In this document: positions 1 through 13,600 of the stretch, in pieces
How positions within the stretch are numbered: the first letter of the stretch is position 1
Layout of the letters: each line of letters begins with the position of its first letter
NCBI GenBank assembly: GCA_005406025.1
Contig: BGZK01001583.1
Span: forward strand, 62,001 to 126,000
Reading direction: 5' to 3'
DNA: 64,000 nt
From: Eumeta japonica
Taxonomy: Eukaryota > Arthropoda > Insecta > Lepidoptera > Psychidae
Notes under the pieces: generated by a model
Database searches by the model: none
What the model saw: the letters and a program-made list of their open reading frames with translations, nothing else
What the model was told of the DNA's origin: nothing
Made by a program: the position numbers and the translations under genes

Positions 1-700
1 TTGCAGATACAAACATCATGTGATGTTTTGGAAACTAACACAATTTGCCGAGGTGTTGTTATTAAAAACGTTGTCAGTGAGATTTTTCTTATCGGATTCA
101 AATGTTTAAAATACTGAATGGCTTCTTTAATAGTCATATTCGTATATTGTTTTTTGGTAATGACCTCTTTTACCAATCCCAAAATTCTTTAGAAAAGTTA
201 CGTCCATGTCAGGTGCCACACGACTTGTATCATCCCTGTAGTAAAAATATATGATACAGTCTTTCTGTTTTTCCATTAAGAATTTTTGATGCATTTTTCT
301 TTTGCTTTTCAATTGCAATTTTTTTGCTACCACTGCTTCTTTCATCGGGGATAAAGGTAAATTGCGTTTCAGACTGAACAGCCTTGCCAAGGGACTGGAG
401 AGATTTGTATGATATTGTGGGCTAAAATTCTTCAATTAAATTTGCTAGTATTTATTTATTTCGCTCACAATATTCGGCTTTTCTCGCTCTATATTTAATA
501 TCGTATCCCGTCTTTTCTTGTTTAATATATTTTTCACAGTCTCACGTCTTCTTTTTGAAGTTGTTGTTGCATAAGGTCCTCATTTACTTTTATTTTCTGT
601 CGATATTTCTTCATTGGTCCCTTAGCTGGTGCCTTGCTTACTTTCAAAATCAAATAGCATTTTCGTGTAATTTTACATATATACAATAAGAATAATACCG
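1..700 (-). mobile_element. decayed transposon coding remnant, family unnamed
   Basis: On the minus strand, KYRQKIKVN near 620-580, then CIIYFYYRDDTSRVAPDMD and, after a one-base shift near 127-135, IKEAIQYFKHLNP and PRQIVLVSKTSHDVCIC. This resembles a widespread arthropod repeat protein with an FYxxDDxSR motif, a QKR..L..EAY..FK helix and an LRP..V..SxxHxVCVC block. I know the pattern but not an agreed family name. The copy is frame-shifted and runs off the left end. Confidence 0.55.
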
Positions 701-1478
701 TGTGTAATAAGAGATGGCATCGTAATATTTTGTTACGATCGTTACGGCATTTTTTTCAGGAAATATACACTCAATATGATTTGAAATACATTCTTCGGAT
801 CGATTTTATAATTTGTATTTATTTTCTTAAATAGTGGTCATAATGAAAATATTTAAAACAAGGAAACAAATTTTGGTTAGTTTTCGTAACGGTCGTCACA
901 ATGAATCGCAAGTTTTTAAAATAGACAAATATAACGTTGTATATTAAAGTTTTACTCACCGATGTTTAAATATTTTATAAGCAGAAGTTCTGTACAACTA
1001 CACAGCCATTCATTTCAGTAGGGGAATTCCTGAGCATTGACAATATAGAAGTTTAACTTTCGAAAACTAGCGAATGCGTAACTTTATGCATTAAAAATAC
1101 TTTGACTGATTAGAATTAGTTCTTTAATTTTGCAATTAAACTATAAAAGAGATGTAAATACATTTTTTTATTTTTCTTGTGAGTTTCAGTCGGTATGAAA
1201 TGACCCTATATTTACTTCATAATATGTATTTTTTATAGAAAATATTTATTGTTTATATATTTTATACATAGGTATAACATATTTAAACAATGAATATTTG
1301 TTTTTTCCACGTGTTTACAATTTGTTGTAAACATGTGAGGTATTACAAAAAGTTATTAGCTTTGGAAGTGTGAAACCATTGTTCTGATTTTGAGATATCG
1401 TAAATGGCTGCATTTTATTTATCTGTCACTGACGTTGACACACCCTGTTAAAGATTGAATTCGTGTTATTCTTTGCAG
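701..1478. other. AT-rich intron of E(Pc), nothing else seen
   Basis: Presumed end of the intron before the 1479 exon. No ORF or repeat recognised, apart from an AT-rich background. Confidence 0.5.
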
Positions 1479-1627
1479 AACTGAAGTTCGAGCAGATGAT
1501 GGACAAGCTGGAGAAGAGTTCCGGGCAGACGGTCGCGACCCTCAGCGAGGCCAAGCTGCTGCTGGAGCGGCAGGACGACCTCGTGATAGCGGTCTACGAC
1601 TACTGGCTCAACAAGCGGCTAAAGACG
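1479..1627 (+). CDS. E(Pc): E(Pc) exon encoding the end of the EPcA N-terminal block
   Basis: Acceptor TTTGCAG precedes base 1479; two bases complete a codon begun upstream, followed by 49 codons with FEQMMDKLEKSSGQ and VYDYWLNKRLKT. It ends in phase 0 at a GTACCA donor. Vertebrate EPC1 has the matching block FEEMIDRLEKGSGQ. Confidence 0.93.
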
Positions 1628-4600
1628 GTACCATCGATTTAGTGTTTTTTTCCCATCCATAGATCGGCTGCGATTCATACCTCGATTATTATTTACTTAA
1701 TAAGTTAAATAATAGGAATTAAACTAGTTTTCGGCAGCGACTCTGTCCGCCCGGAATGGATTCTTTAATTTTTTTTTATATCGACGGACCGCGCTGCCCT
1801 ATCTCGGTACCACCATCGCTCCTGATCTCGGTCTCGCTCATGACTCAGACTTTCATTCATTTTCGATGGAAATTATCCCAGAGGAACGGATATTCTCACA
1901 CCGAGGACTCGTATTGCCACAATTTTTGTTTTGCTATGAGCAGATCTCTCTCACGCTCTCAATCCCGATCCCTGTCCTATTTGCGATTCTCGTCTCGAAG
2001 CGATGTTTAACTTAACCCTCCCTTGAATATTGCTTTTACCATGAATTAAAAACTGGCCGAGAGCATGTGGACCATGATCATTACAGGGTTCCGAAGCTAT
2101 TACAAAGAAATGTACTACAAATGAAAAAAGTATGTTGTTACAATTTTTCCGTGTCTCTCGTACAGAATAGTAATAAGCGCTTTAGTCGCCTATAATTAGA
2201 AAAACCAGTAGGCATGTCGCCTATCACTGTTAAAATAGTGTAAAGTGCATCAGCAAAAAAACGCATCTTCATGGTATTTACGTCCTTTTATTGAGAAGCT
2301 CAGTTTTTCGGCAATAGCTCAAAAATAGTATATCTTACGATGTTTCAAAATAATTTTCATTGAAAATATTTATTAAGTGTTACCTTCGTTATTTTTTTCA
2401 TCTTTTTGGACATACGGTTTAGAAAATGGAGAAGGGACAATTTCTGCAATTTCGAAGCGATTACTTCCGAAATTATTCACGTAATCAGAAAAATTGCTTA
2501 GAAACCCTAAAGTGTTTTTAAAAGAACTGTCGAAGTATGCATCGCATGTTGATGTTTGCTGAAATAATATTTTTTCAGCTTCTGTTACACATTAACATTT
2601 CTAGGAGCTAGAAATATATTTTTTTGTTATTCAACCACCAAAATGAATGGCGGCTCACAAGACACCTGCACTATAAATTTCATCAATATACGTCTTGTAG
2701 TTTTTTGAATGAAATGTCTGTGACTTACGGACATTACGGACATACGGACGGGCATGACGAAATTAAAAGCATTCGGTTTTTGCCATTTTGGCTCGGAACC
2801 TTAAAAATTCGTTTACGTTTATGCGAGCAGTTTTATATCTTTATAAATGGTAGCCTATGTCTTATTCTGATGTACAATTATAATACTGCGAAGTTTCATC
2901 AAAATCCGTCTAGTAACTTTTGCATGAAACCGTAATATTCATCCATACGTCCTCGCAAATTTTCTCGTTTCTAAGCTTAGTAAGATATTGTGCCGTTTGG
3001 TCGACTTGCGATTAAGTCTGCATGGACCTTACTCAGATATCGGAGTTTCAAATTCGTTAGTAAAATTAAAGTTTTAACAGTTCAGTATTTAGGCAATATT
3101 TTAAATATGATGGCACGATAATTGAATTATGAGTACTATATATCCGTGATTATATTATAATATTTGGGGTTCCGTACTTCAAAAGGAAAAAAAAACTTAA
3201 CCCTTTTAGGATTACACGCATGTCTGTCCGTCCGTCTGTCACATCCAGTCTGTGACGTGTGACGCAAATGAATGAATTTTAAATATAAGGGTAACTTTTG
3301 GGGGATAAATTAGAAGTAAAAAAAAATGGCCCACTGCATCATGTAGCTCATAAAATGAAAGTGCTTATTATGAGGATCTCAAATACATATTGTTATAGTT
3401 TTAAGATAATTATTTTTAGATATTATTTAAGGAAATAGGTGAAAATTGACCATTTCCGTCCACCCTTATCTTCGAAACTACTGGGTCTAAAATGTTTAAA
3501 AAAAATACAGAAAATAGTTCTTTACCCGCAGATTACAGGGAAATCTATAAGCAGTCTATAACTTGCTGCACTTAGGTTCATTTCAATGTCTAGTACAAAC
3601 TGACACTCGTTAAGTACGTGAGTGCATACTTATCAGTAGTAGTGTATTTTTCTTATTTTTGCTTAAAACAATAAATAAAAATCGGTCAAGTGTGAATGGG
3701 CCTCGTACTAAGAGTCTGTAAATGAATAATTGAAAAGAATTTGCTTTAAGTAGCTACTTAACGCAAATATATAACATTTTAGGCGGAATGCTTATTATTG
3801 TGAGTAAAAGTTATTAAAACTAATGGACATTTTTTGAATATCTGTTTTCTATTGTAATTTCATAATAAATCTATTGTAATGTGTTTGATTTTCTTTACAT
3901 TGAAAAAAACTACATCTAATGCGAATTTAATGTATTTTCTATGTACTTAACCGGTATCTTGCAATTTTGATTTATCATTTCACCTTCTATTTTTACTTTT
4001 CAAGGATTATTTTGCAAAAATGTTGTAATTTTAATAATGCTTAACTATTTAAAAAAATATTAGTATAAGATAATGTGAAAGCCAACGACAAACAATCTTT
4101 TTAATTTCTAATTCACCATGCAAGATCTTACACATAGCTGCGACTCCCTATTGTGGTAGATGCATCACTTGTCATTTTTTATCATTTCACGAACACGGGC
4201 GACATTATCTGGAGAGACTGTTGAAACAGGCCTCCCCGTGTGTTTTTTTCATCTCGAAGCGAGTTGCGTCCATTATGAAATTATCTAAACCGTCGTAATA
4301 CGGTAGCTCGAGATGGCGCTTCGTTATTAAATACTGTTTATTGATCGCTGCATGCGCACATCGCTCTTCGGATGGACCAACCTTAAAATCATAGCATATA
4401 ATAGCTCGCCAGTGCTCACGTTTAAAATATATTACTTGTTTGACTGAAACACACTTAAGACACCTACGTTTAAAAACGCGGCAAGACGACTGCTGCGCGC
4501 GCTTTTGTAGGGAAGCAGAGTTGCACGCATGCGCGATCATTACCGCGGGAAAACTGACGTTTGACAGTATCTCAGTAGTTCTAGAGTGACGTTCGTATGA

Positions 4601-7600
4601 TTGTTTAGAAAAAAATATTTCTCTTTTATTGTTTTATCAAAACGTATGAGAAGTATATACTTAAAACTGCAAATTTATGACTGAGGCGCTGGTACATCTA
4701 TAAATAACAGTTATAGGAAATAATGACTGTCCTTTGACCTTGAAACAATATCCTGAAGACGATCTATTAATAATTTCAGCAACATCCACTAATCCTGTCA
4801 GTCCGTACGGAGAGCAGAATCGGCCAGTCCACCAACAACCCCTACCTCGCGTTCAGAAGACGGACGGAGAAAATGCAGACCAGAAAGAACAGGTCAGGAT
4901 CCCGTCAGTACCAAGTTTTGGTGCAAGGGTGACGATGACTTATCATGATGTATGTATGAAGCTGGTTAGATGTGGAGGTATTTAATATATCTATTTATCG
5001 GTAGATCATATATTACATTAAAATAATTTGTGAAACCGAATAATACACTGATTTTAAAATAATATGTAATTTATGTCATTCAGTTGGTAGAAAGTGCTGC
5101 ACTTTATCTTATGCACAATAATTCTTGTATACACTAAGTTTAGAGGGGAAAGGTTGAAAGATTTTTAGCCATTTTTTTAACATTTTATGGTCATCTAACT
5201 AACATATATTTAAAAGTTGCCTAATTCAAGTAAATATATATGCACTATCTACCGAGAAAAATCTTACCAAAATTAATTTAGTACATCCTTATCATAAATA
5301 AACAGATACAAACTTATTTAAACCTTACTCTGTCACTTCCAAACAATCAAAAATATCTGTAGGGTGATATATATTTCTTCAGTATATCAACAGTATACGA
5401 TGAGCATGACAAGTTTTTTTTCTATTGATGCTTTCAGAAAAAACGACGAGAGCTCGTACGAGAAAATGCTAAAGCTGCGGCGGGACTTGGCGCGCGCGGC
5501 GTCGCTGCTCGACATGGTGGCGCGGCGCGAGCGCGCCAAGCGCGACCTGATGCGGCTGACGGCGCTCATCGCCGAGCGGCGGTTCAACGCGGCCGACTTC
5601 GCGGGCCAGCTGCTTGCGGAGATCGCGCACGCGCAGTCAGTTTTCATCCTTTCTTCATATGCATATATATATATATGCAGCGGAATCTCAATAACTCAAA
5701 CCTCGTTAAGTCGAAATCCTCAGTAAGTCGAATAAAATAACCATTCCCTTCCGATGAACCCCTAAATACGCGGTATCTCGAATTATTTAGACTTTGTAAC
5801 TCGAACAAAATGTTATTTCCCTACGAAGTATTGAGATTACATATTTATATTCTATAACTCGAATTTCAAAAAGTCAAGTATAGTGAGTTCTAAAAAGTCA
5901 AATATAAAGAGTTTTAAAAAGTAAAATATAATGACGCTTTACTTGGAATTCCACAAAATAATAGCAATAAATTCCAAAATGAATGTTCGGGTTCGGGGCT
6001 TCTAATCTATTTTTTTTGTCTTGTACATGTGCAATTAATGAATACATTCATGAAACTTTCTAAGTAACACAGCTGTGAACGTTGTGTTTGTTCCTTGTCG
6101 ATACAGTCATATGTATCTCGAAGTTCTTGTTAAGTCGAAAACTCGTTAACTCGATTTATTTTGCATTTCCCTTGACATTTGAGTTATTGAGATTCCACTG
6201 TATTGGTATCTTAAAAAACCGACCAAGTCCGAAACCGCCTCACTTATGAGGATTTTATGCCAAAATAGTATGTATGTCTTATGTGTATACAATAAAAAAA
6301 GAACTCTGATTCAGTGTTGGATTCTTAGCGTGAGACCAACTCACGATTGAATAGTTTTTGTTATATTCTGTTTCAGTTCGCTCTTATTTATTTTTGTAAG
6401 TATTAGATTTGACATCACGGTTTCAACTTTTACATATGACATTTTTTACAATAGAGTGAAATGCTAAAAAATGCCTTAAAACTAAAAAGCGCTATAAAAA
6501 CACGTTTCTTGTATGGCCAATCTCTCCTATTTTCTACTTTTTTTTGTTATACATAGATTATTTGCCATGATAATACATTCTGTGAAAATTTTAATTGTTT
6601 TCGTACACAGTTCCAAACAATTCAGCCTTTACACAGTGAGAGAGACAGACGAACAGACTGACAGTGTAGATTTAGTAATAGAATCCTATTGACACTATTT
6701 GAGTATATTGAATCAATTTACGCGCCTCATGTCGCATCTAATATTAAGTAATCTCTAAATTATTGTTTTGTTAGATTTAATGAATTAAAAAGTTACCTGC
6801 TTTGTTTGCTTCCTTGTGATTTTTTAAACTTTTGCATTTTTACTTATAACTAGGTACATATTATTATTACAATATGAATAAGTATTTGTAAATTGTAATA
6901 TAAGTAGTAAAATAAAATACACTGATGTATTTTACATCTTTTCTGCTTGTGAACAATGGAGATAAGGGGAATACAACAATTATAGAGGTGTATTTCTGAA
7001 GCATTAAAATAAATAGCGTGATCCAGGATCAAAATAGGAGCAGTATTGAGATCACAAATTGAAAGCAGGACCGAAATCGGGTTTCACAGCAAAATACATT
7101 CAATCTTGATTAATATAGAAAATTTAGGAATATATTTTATGTCCATGAGGCCGAAGCTGTAGGACAGGTTAGTCTGAGATTACACGAACCATATACTTTG
7201 ACTTCTCCATCACCATAAGTTTATTGTAAAGAATTTTTTTTACGAGGTATAAATGCGAGCGATTGATAAATGTAATTGAGAAATGACTGTGAAACACAGA
7301 CAGTAGCATCTCATTATTGTAAATATATTTTGTAGGTAAATTTATAGATGCAAAAACGCTCTTAAAATCTTATTTTTGTTTTAAAAATTAGAAAACTGCC
7401 GCAACTACTGGCCTGAAGTTTCAGCTTTAGAATATTTACAGCACTAGAATAATGGCACTACTTATAAGATGACAACAAGTTATCAATCAAAATAGCACAC
7501 ATGTTTTATGAGAAAATGTATAAAATATGTAATGAATTTGTACAGAATATGCCAGGAAATGTTCTCCCTTATCACATAAAATAAGAAACATTCATAGAAA

Positions 7601-10600
7601 TAGAAAAATCAAATTGTTATAAATAGTTTTGTTAACTTTCTAATGAAAATTTTGATTGATTCTTATTCAATGATATTTAAAAAGTTTCGACTTAATTTTA
7701 TTGACTGCTTTATCTACGAGATATCCCATTAATATGTCTTATGTTTAAAAAAAGTTCATAGTTTGCAAAAATATTTTTAAATTCATGATTCGATTGTATG
7801 AAGCAAACAGATCTGTAACGTCATAAACACTACTTAGGATCAGGATCGAATTTTAACTCTGGTAAAGATTGTGGTCGCTATGAGTGCTAAAATCAAGGTT
7901 ATGCCAGAACTTGATGTTATGACGTATTCACGTCATGATGTTGACTGGGTGACGAATGATGTCTGGGTTTCCGATCGATGTCCATTTCCATGCTTGTGGA
8001 GTCGAAGAAAGCTAGTTTAATGTAATGACAAATATATCAATGAATTTCATCCGTAGGCCCCAATACACGGCGGTGTCGCTCGGCGTGAACACGGTGACGG
8101 CGGCGGCGGGCTACCGGCGCGACCCCTATGCTGCGCCGCACTACCCCCCGCGGACGCCCGCCCCCGCGCCCCTCGGCGTCGATCAGCCACGGCAGGTGAA
8201 TACCGACAGCGAAAAGTATTGTAATAGAAATGGTGACAATGAGATAGTCAGTGGTGTAGTAGATCAGCCACATACGAATGCTCCGTTTGGATGAACCGCA
8301 TCAGGGATATGGATGAATCGTATCGAATGGCGTGACCACCCCGCTTCGCCATCTAAACGGACGATTTCATAGTCCGGTCTGCATAAAATCGTTTCGTGAA
8401 TATTTTTTTCTTTAGTTTTTTATTTTTCCTTGCTACAGTTTTATCCTTTTTTTTTTTCAATTACTAAAAATCATTTGATAAATCACAAGAAGCAAGATGT
8501 CATAGGTCCATCTTATTGATAATTGTCCATGAAATTATTGGATTAATTATATTTTAAGGTTGTTAAAATACATGTAACATCTTAGGTATAATGATAAAGC
8601 TCTACAATATATAAATATGATCATCAAACTGCTCCTGTCCATGTTTTATACGAAGAAACGGGGTATTGGTGTCAAATTCTTCCATTATTTTATCATAAGA
8701 AAGAATATTTTCCATGCAAAGACTTACTCTGGGCCCATACATTATTCTTTGTATGGTTTTCCATTTTAATGTTTTACTCTTTCATACGTTGTTAAAGCTG
8801 TTCATAATGATGATCACAATTATCTGTTTCCACAGGTTACTTACTGTTATATTTCATTTTAATACAATTTTCAAAATATTTTATTTCAATGTTCGACGAT
8901 TCAATTATTGGTTAATTGTAGTTTTTCACTAATGTCTTATTTCATTAAGGATTAACAAAAATCATTATATCATCATAGTATTTATTGTATTTTTCCAAAA
9001 ATGTGAAGATGATTCTTCAAGCAATGACCGAGTTCTTTGAAATAAATCTATTAAGTCTTTAATTTTAAACATGATATATTTTTAATTCTATGTTAAATAG
9101 CAATAATATTGAATAAGTGAAGTTGTCTCTGGTAATTCATACTAATGTAAATCCAAAAGCTATTCGTTTTGTTATTCATTTGTCTCATTAGCACATTTTT
9201 ACAATTCCATATATGTTTAGTTAGTGTTATTTGTAAATACAATATGTACTTGATACTCAGAGTAGGATTGGTTTCATTTGGCAGAAGATCAATAGTCAAT
9301 ATCAATATCATTTTTTGAACTGTATTTAATATTGGTTTTTTTTACAAGTCTTTTAAGAGGTATATAATAAAGGAGATTGCTTATTATAAACATGGTAATA
9401 TCCAACTCAAATCAATATCAATCAATCAGTTTCATGGCAATGATCTGTCGTGACTATTTTGACAATTTTAAGGTATATTTAATTAACGTTTAAAAATATA
9501 TAATAGAAATAACTAGCTTATTGGCTGTATCAAAACAGTGATAATTGTGTGACTATTTGTTTGTTCCAGCGCGAGAAACGGCCGCACAAGAGACGACCGA
9601 GACGGCCGCACGGCGCTGCTGTCGGCCACCCTCTCCGAGGTGAGTGGCGTAGTGATCTTTCAGATCCTACAATATAATATCATTTATATTTTGTCATCTC
9701 ATGTTTAATTATGTTGACACTGTCTATCACCATTGATATACTTGTCATTTATATCTCAATAACAACTGAGAAATTTTATTTCAATGATTCTCTATCGACA
9801 TCAGTCCTGTATATGTCTATAAATAATAGCGTGAATAAAAGCATAGCCAGTTTGTTAGGCACGATCCTGAACTATTAACAATCTGCCGAAACATTTTTAG
9901 TTCTTCTTAAGTTATGCTCATACTTGCTTTCTTTGTTGTTTTATTTCAACTGGTATAAAAATTATTTCGGTTTAAGGTGTTTTTAATTTTCGTAATTCCA
10001 TAGAAAAAAAAAAACATTAGCATTAATAATAAATTGTTAAGTCGTTTCACTTTAATGTCCTTTGATATACACGAACAAAATCTATCATGACTAGGGCCTT
10101 AGGAGTCAGGCGGAGATGTTTGGTAAAAAGTATGTTATGGTTCATTATATTTATAATGTATCGAGTATGATAGGGTTGGATTTACTACCTTTCCATCTTA
10201 ACTTGAATATTTTATAATTTATCTGTGATACTTTTAAGGTTTTTAATAACAAAATACTGTTGATGTGATTTGTTTATTATTAGTGGATTCATATTTTTGA
10301 TAACTGCAGCCAATAGACTTGCGATTCCGTAAAAATCATATTACTATTTATAGGTGAAAATCTTTTCTAATCTCCATTTTGTAAAAAAAAACAATCATTT
10401 TGACTTCAGAAAGATCTTGTTTATGTTATAATTAGCTGCGTTTAAGATGCCTATGACAAACATATGAGAATTCATGTAGTAGTTGTGAGAATCAGTATAT
10501 TCAAACACACAGACAAAGGTTTTAAAACTAATCTTATTGTATTCTGTAATATTCCCTACATCGCCTGAATCATTTTTTGGCAATTATTTTCATTGTGCAG

Positions 10601-13600
10601 CTGCAAAAGTTATATGGTTTTAAACTATATATAAATGCTTTTAACAGTTCGGATGAACACACTCAAGTGACCAAACAATATTTTTCTTCTTTTACTTTTT
10701 ACACTTGTGTCACAGATTTTTCTTGTGCAGGGGATGCTAGCGCAACCTAAAACTGCGGTTACGAACTTTGTAAGCGATTTTAAAGTATCACTATGGAAAA
10801 TATTAATAAAACTATTTAAATCTCATACAGACTCTGGCGTGTGTACATCCTCGGAGGAAGAGTACGTGGTGGCCAGCGGCGTGGGCGCGGGCGGCGCACG
10901 GCCGCTGGACGCGTCGCCCGCGCCGGCCGCGCCGCCCGACGACGGACCCTTCGCCTTTACCAGGAAACCGGGCTGCTATTACGAACTGGTCAGTCACGTT
11001 TTTGTACTTTTTCCATGATCAAAATCAACTGTCGAAAAATGGGACAGTAATTTGCATGGGTCAACTAGTGTTGTTGAACTATTCACTTATCATATATATT
11101 TATTTTTAGTCATTACTGTTGAAGTTAAGCTACAAATGATGTCTGTCATTGTTTTTGATTAAAATATTAAGGGAGATGTAGAGCATAATGACAAAAAATT
11201 CTAAAATTGCGAAATAATATATGCATATACATATATAAATAATCAATTTTTGGTAAGACACAGTCTAATCATTAGATACAATTATATGTTTCATTATTTT
11301 GTATACTTTGATAGTTATTGTAAATCAATACTAAAAAGATAAATAACATTTTCTTAGAATCAATGTAAATAATATAATAAACATAAATTATCTGGAAAAT
11401 GAAGCAGATTTTAAAAAATTATAATACCCATTTACACATGGGCTATATGTATTACATTATGTTTATATATTTAAGAACTCAATAAAAAGGCTCATATTTT
11501 TCTTACTTTTTTATTGTGTAAAATGTGAAAATTATTACACATAATTTCTAAACATTGTAGTCAGTTTTTGGTAGTCTTACTCCCTGACTATGATGTCATT
11601 GTCTGTGTGTACAATATGGGAAAAAGAAATAAAACCAACAGTTAGTAAAAAAATAAAACATTTTACATTAATCCTTAATAAAAGATTTACGTTATGTCGC
11701 AAATGACTTCAGAAACAAAATTATGGTTTTTCATTGTACCGCGTAGTGCCACATTACATTAAATACAATTTATACTGTAATTTCATGGTGGAAGTTTGTG
11801 ACTTTATTTATTTATATCGAATTCATTTCCCACATTTAGTTTGACAACACCGTCATGTGCAGTGATAAGGAAGCTTAAATGAGTACAAACTGATTGTACA
11901 AAAAAACTGGTTCAATTTGACTTTAAAAGCCTCATTGATTAAATCATCCATACTCAAGGTCGTACCCGGTACCTTCTGGGCCTGAGGCGATATTCTTAAC
12001 CGCTGAGCCGACAAGGTTCTAGATTGCTATTTATTGGCCAGACGAGGTTATGTGATTACTCAGCACTTGATCACAGAGCATTGAAATGGTCCAAATGGTC
12101 CATTGGTGGTCTCTCTACATTCTTTTGTCTATAGATATATGGTAATGTTGTTTGCCTGCTGTTGGGAATTAGTTCTTGTTTATTTAAAACATGGAATATT
12201 TTTATTTATGTAATTGGCGATATTTTAATTGGTTACCACTTTTATTTTGCCTATATTGGAAAAATGTAATGATAGTAGTAAGTTAGACCTGTTCAATTAT
12301 TAAACAGACCGATTTATGCAGATATTTGTATGTAACTTCTGTGAAAGTGTGAAATTTCCCTAACAAATCCGATTTAATATTTAGCATTGCCATTTAGCTA
12401 TTATTGAACAAAAGGATCTTTCTTTTGTTCATTCAGTATCAAGTTTGTATTATCTACATTAACTGGTCAGATTGTTTTCACAGTAAAAAAAATGTTTAAA
12501 AATAAACAAAACCTATCTCAAAACTAGTATATAATTAAATCAGTAATAATAGGTATATGTTATAATCTAAATTGAGAACTCGTATTATTATTGTAAAGTT
12601 TTCATAAGCATATAGAAATCATTGTAATTCATGGTGTCGCTTGTAAGAAAAAACCCTACTTTAAATGTCACAATATTACTTGATCTATTATAAAAGGGTA
12701 ATATATCGGTTTTTGTATCTCGTCGCTTTGAAAATATGTACCAGTCACGGTTTTCACACTTGATCGTTCTCCGCACAGCCGACGGCGACCCTCTACGGTG
12801 ACCCTGTGGACCCGGACGACGCTACCAAGGACTCGCTCTATCAGCACGATCTGGATTACAAGCAAAGGTAATTTGTTTTTTTTTTTTTTGAAAATCTCAG
12901 ACATTTATGGCGTTTTTCCGACGTATTAATAATTATAAAAGTAATAATAATAGTAATGATGTGTTTCTCTCCACGATCGGCCGGTACATTTCTAAGAGTA
13001 CATTTTACAATTAAATGGCTATCTTGAGATTGTGAGAGTGCGGTGCCAAAATTGGATATGGATTACTTATGTATAGGTTATCTGGGTCCCACCCCCGCAG
13101 TATGTGCACTTGAAAAAGATAAAGCTATATATAGGACTTACAATAGTATTTTAATAAGCATTCATACTTATAAGTAGTTATTATACAATGCTAGTCTTAA
13201 TCAAACAAACAATAGTTATTTCAGGTATCCCTACATTGTTAATAAATATTTTAAAAGACAATAATAAATATTTCATAGTAGTATTTTTGAAAATTCAAAC
13301 CATAGACAGTAGACACGTAGACAGTCTTTAAGTAATGTGAGTATCACACATGCGAGTTCCGTTTTTCATATATCCAAGTTTGTCCTCGGGCTGGAGGCGT
13401 TTAAATAAATGCACTTAAACTTACAGGTATACGCTGACGTCGCTCAGCGAACCGTATTCGCGGTGCGTTGGTTTCGCGCGGCGGCGCATGGGCCGCGGGG
13501 GGCGCGTGCTGCTCGACAGGGTGCCCACGCCGCTGGACGACCTGTGGCCGCACTTGCCGTTCACCTTCAACAAGGTAACCGCGGCTACACTCTTGCGTTA

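Larger units (their letters stand above)
1628..4779. other. E(Pc) intron with dispersed repeats
   Basis: Contains a repeat copy at 2657-2806 (related to 13722-13860), a typical lepidopteran repeat head at 3165-3250 (GGGTTCCGTACTTCAAAAGG with CCGTCCGTCTGTC), and an open mariner-like fragment at 4205-4540. Short ORFs at 1756 and 2624 have no coding support. Confidence 0.6.

Noticed and set aside
1756..2010. 84-codon ORF just after an E(Pc) exon
   Set aside because: Ser/Arg-rich and partly GC-rich, but it follows a proper donor and matches nothing in E(Pc) homologues.
4734..4985. 83-codon ORF around an E(Pc) exon
   Set aside because: The true exon is in a different frame and matches the family with consensus splice sites.
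11955..12020. tRNA gene
   Set aside because: A- and B-box-like words are present but no complete cloverleaf or terminator could be traced; a SINE head fits better.
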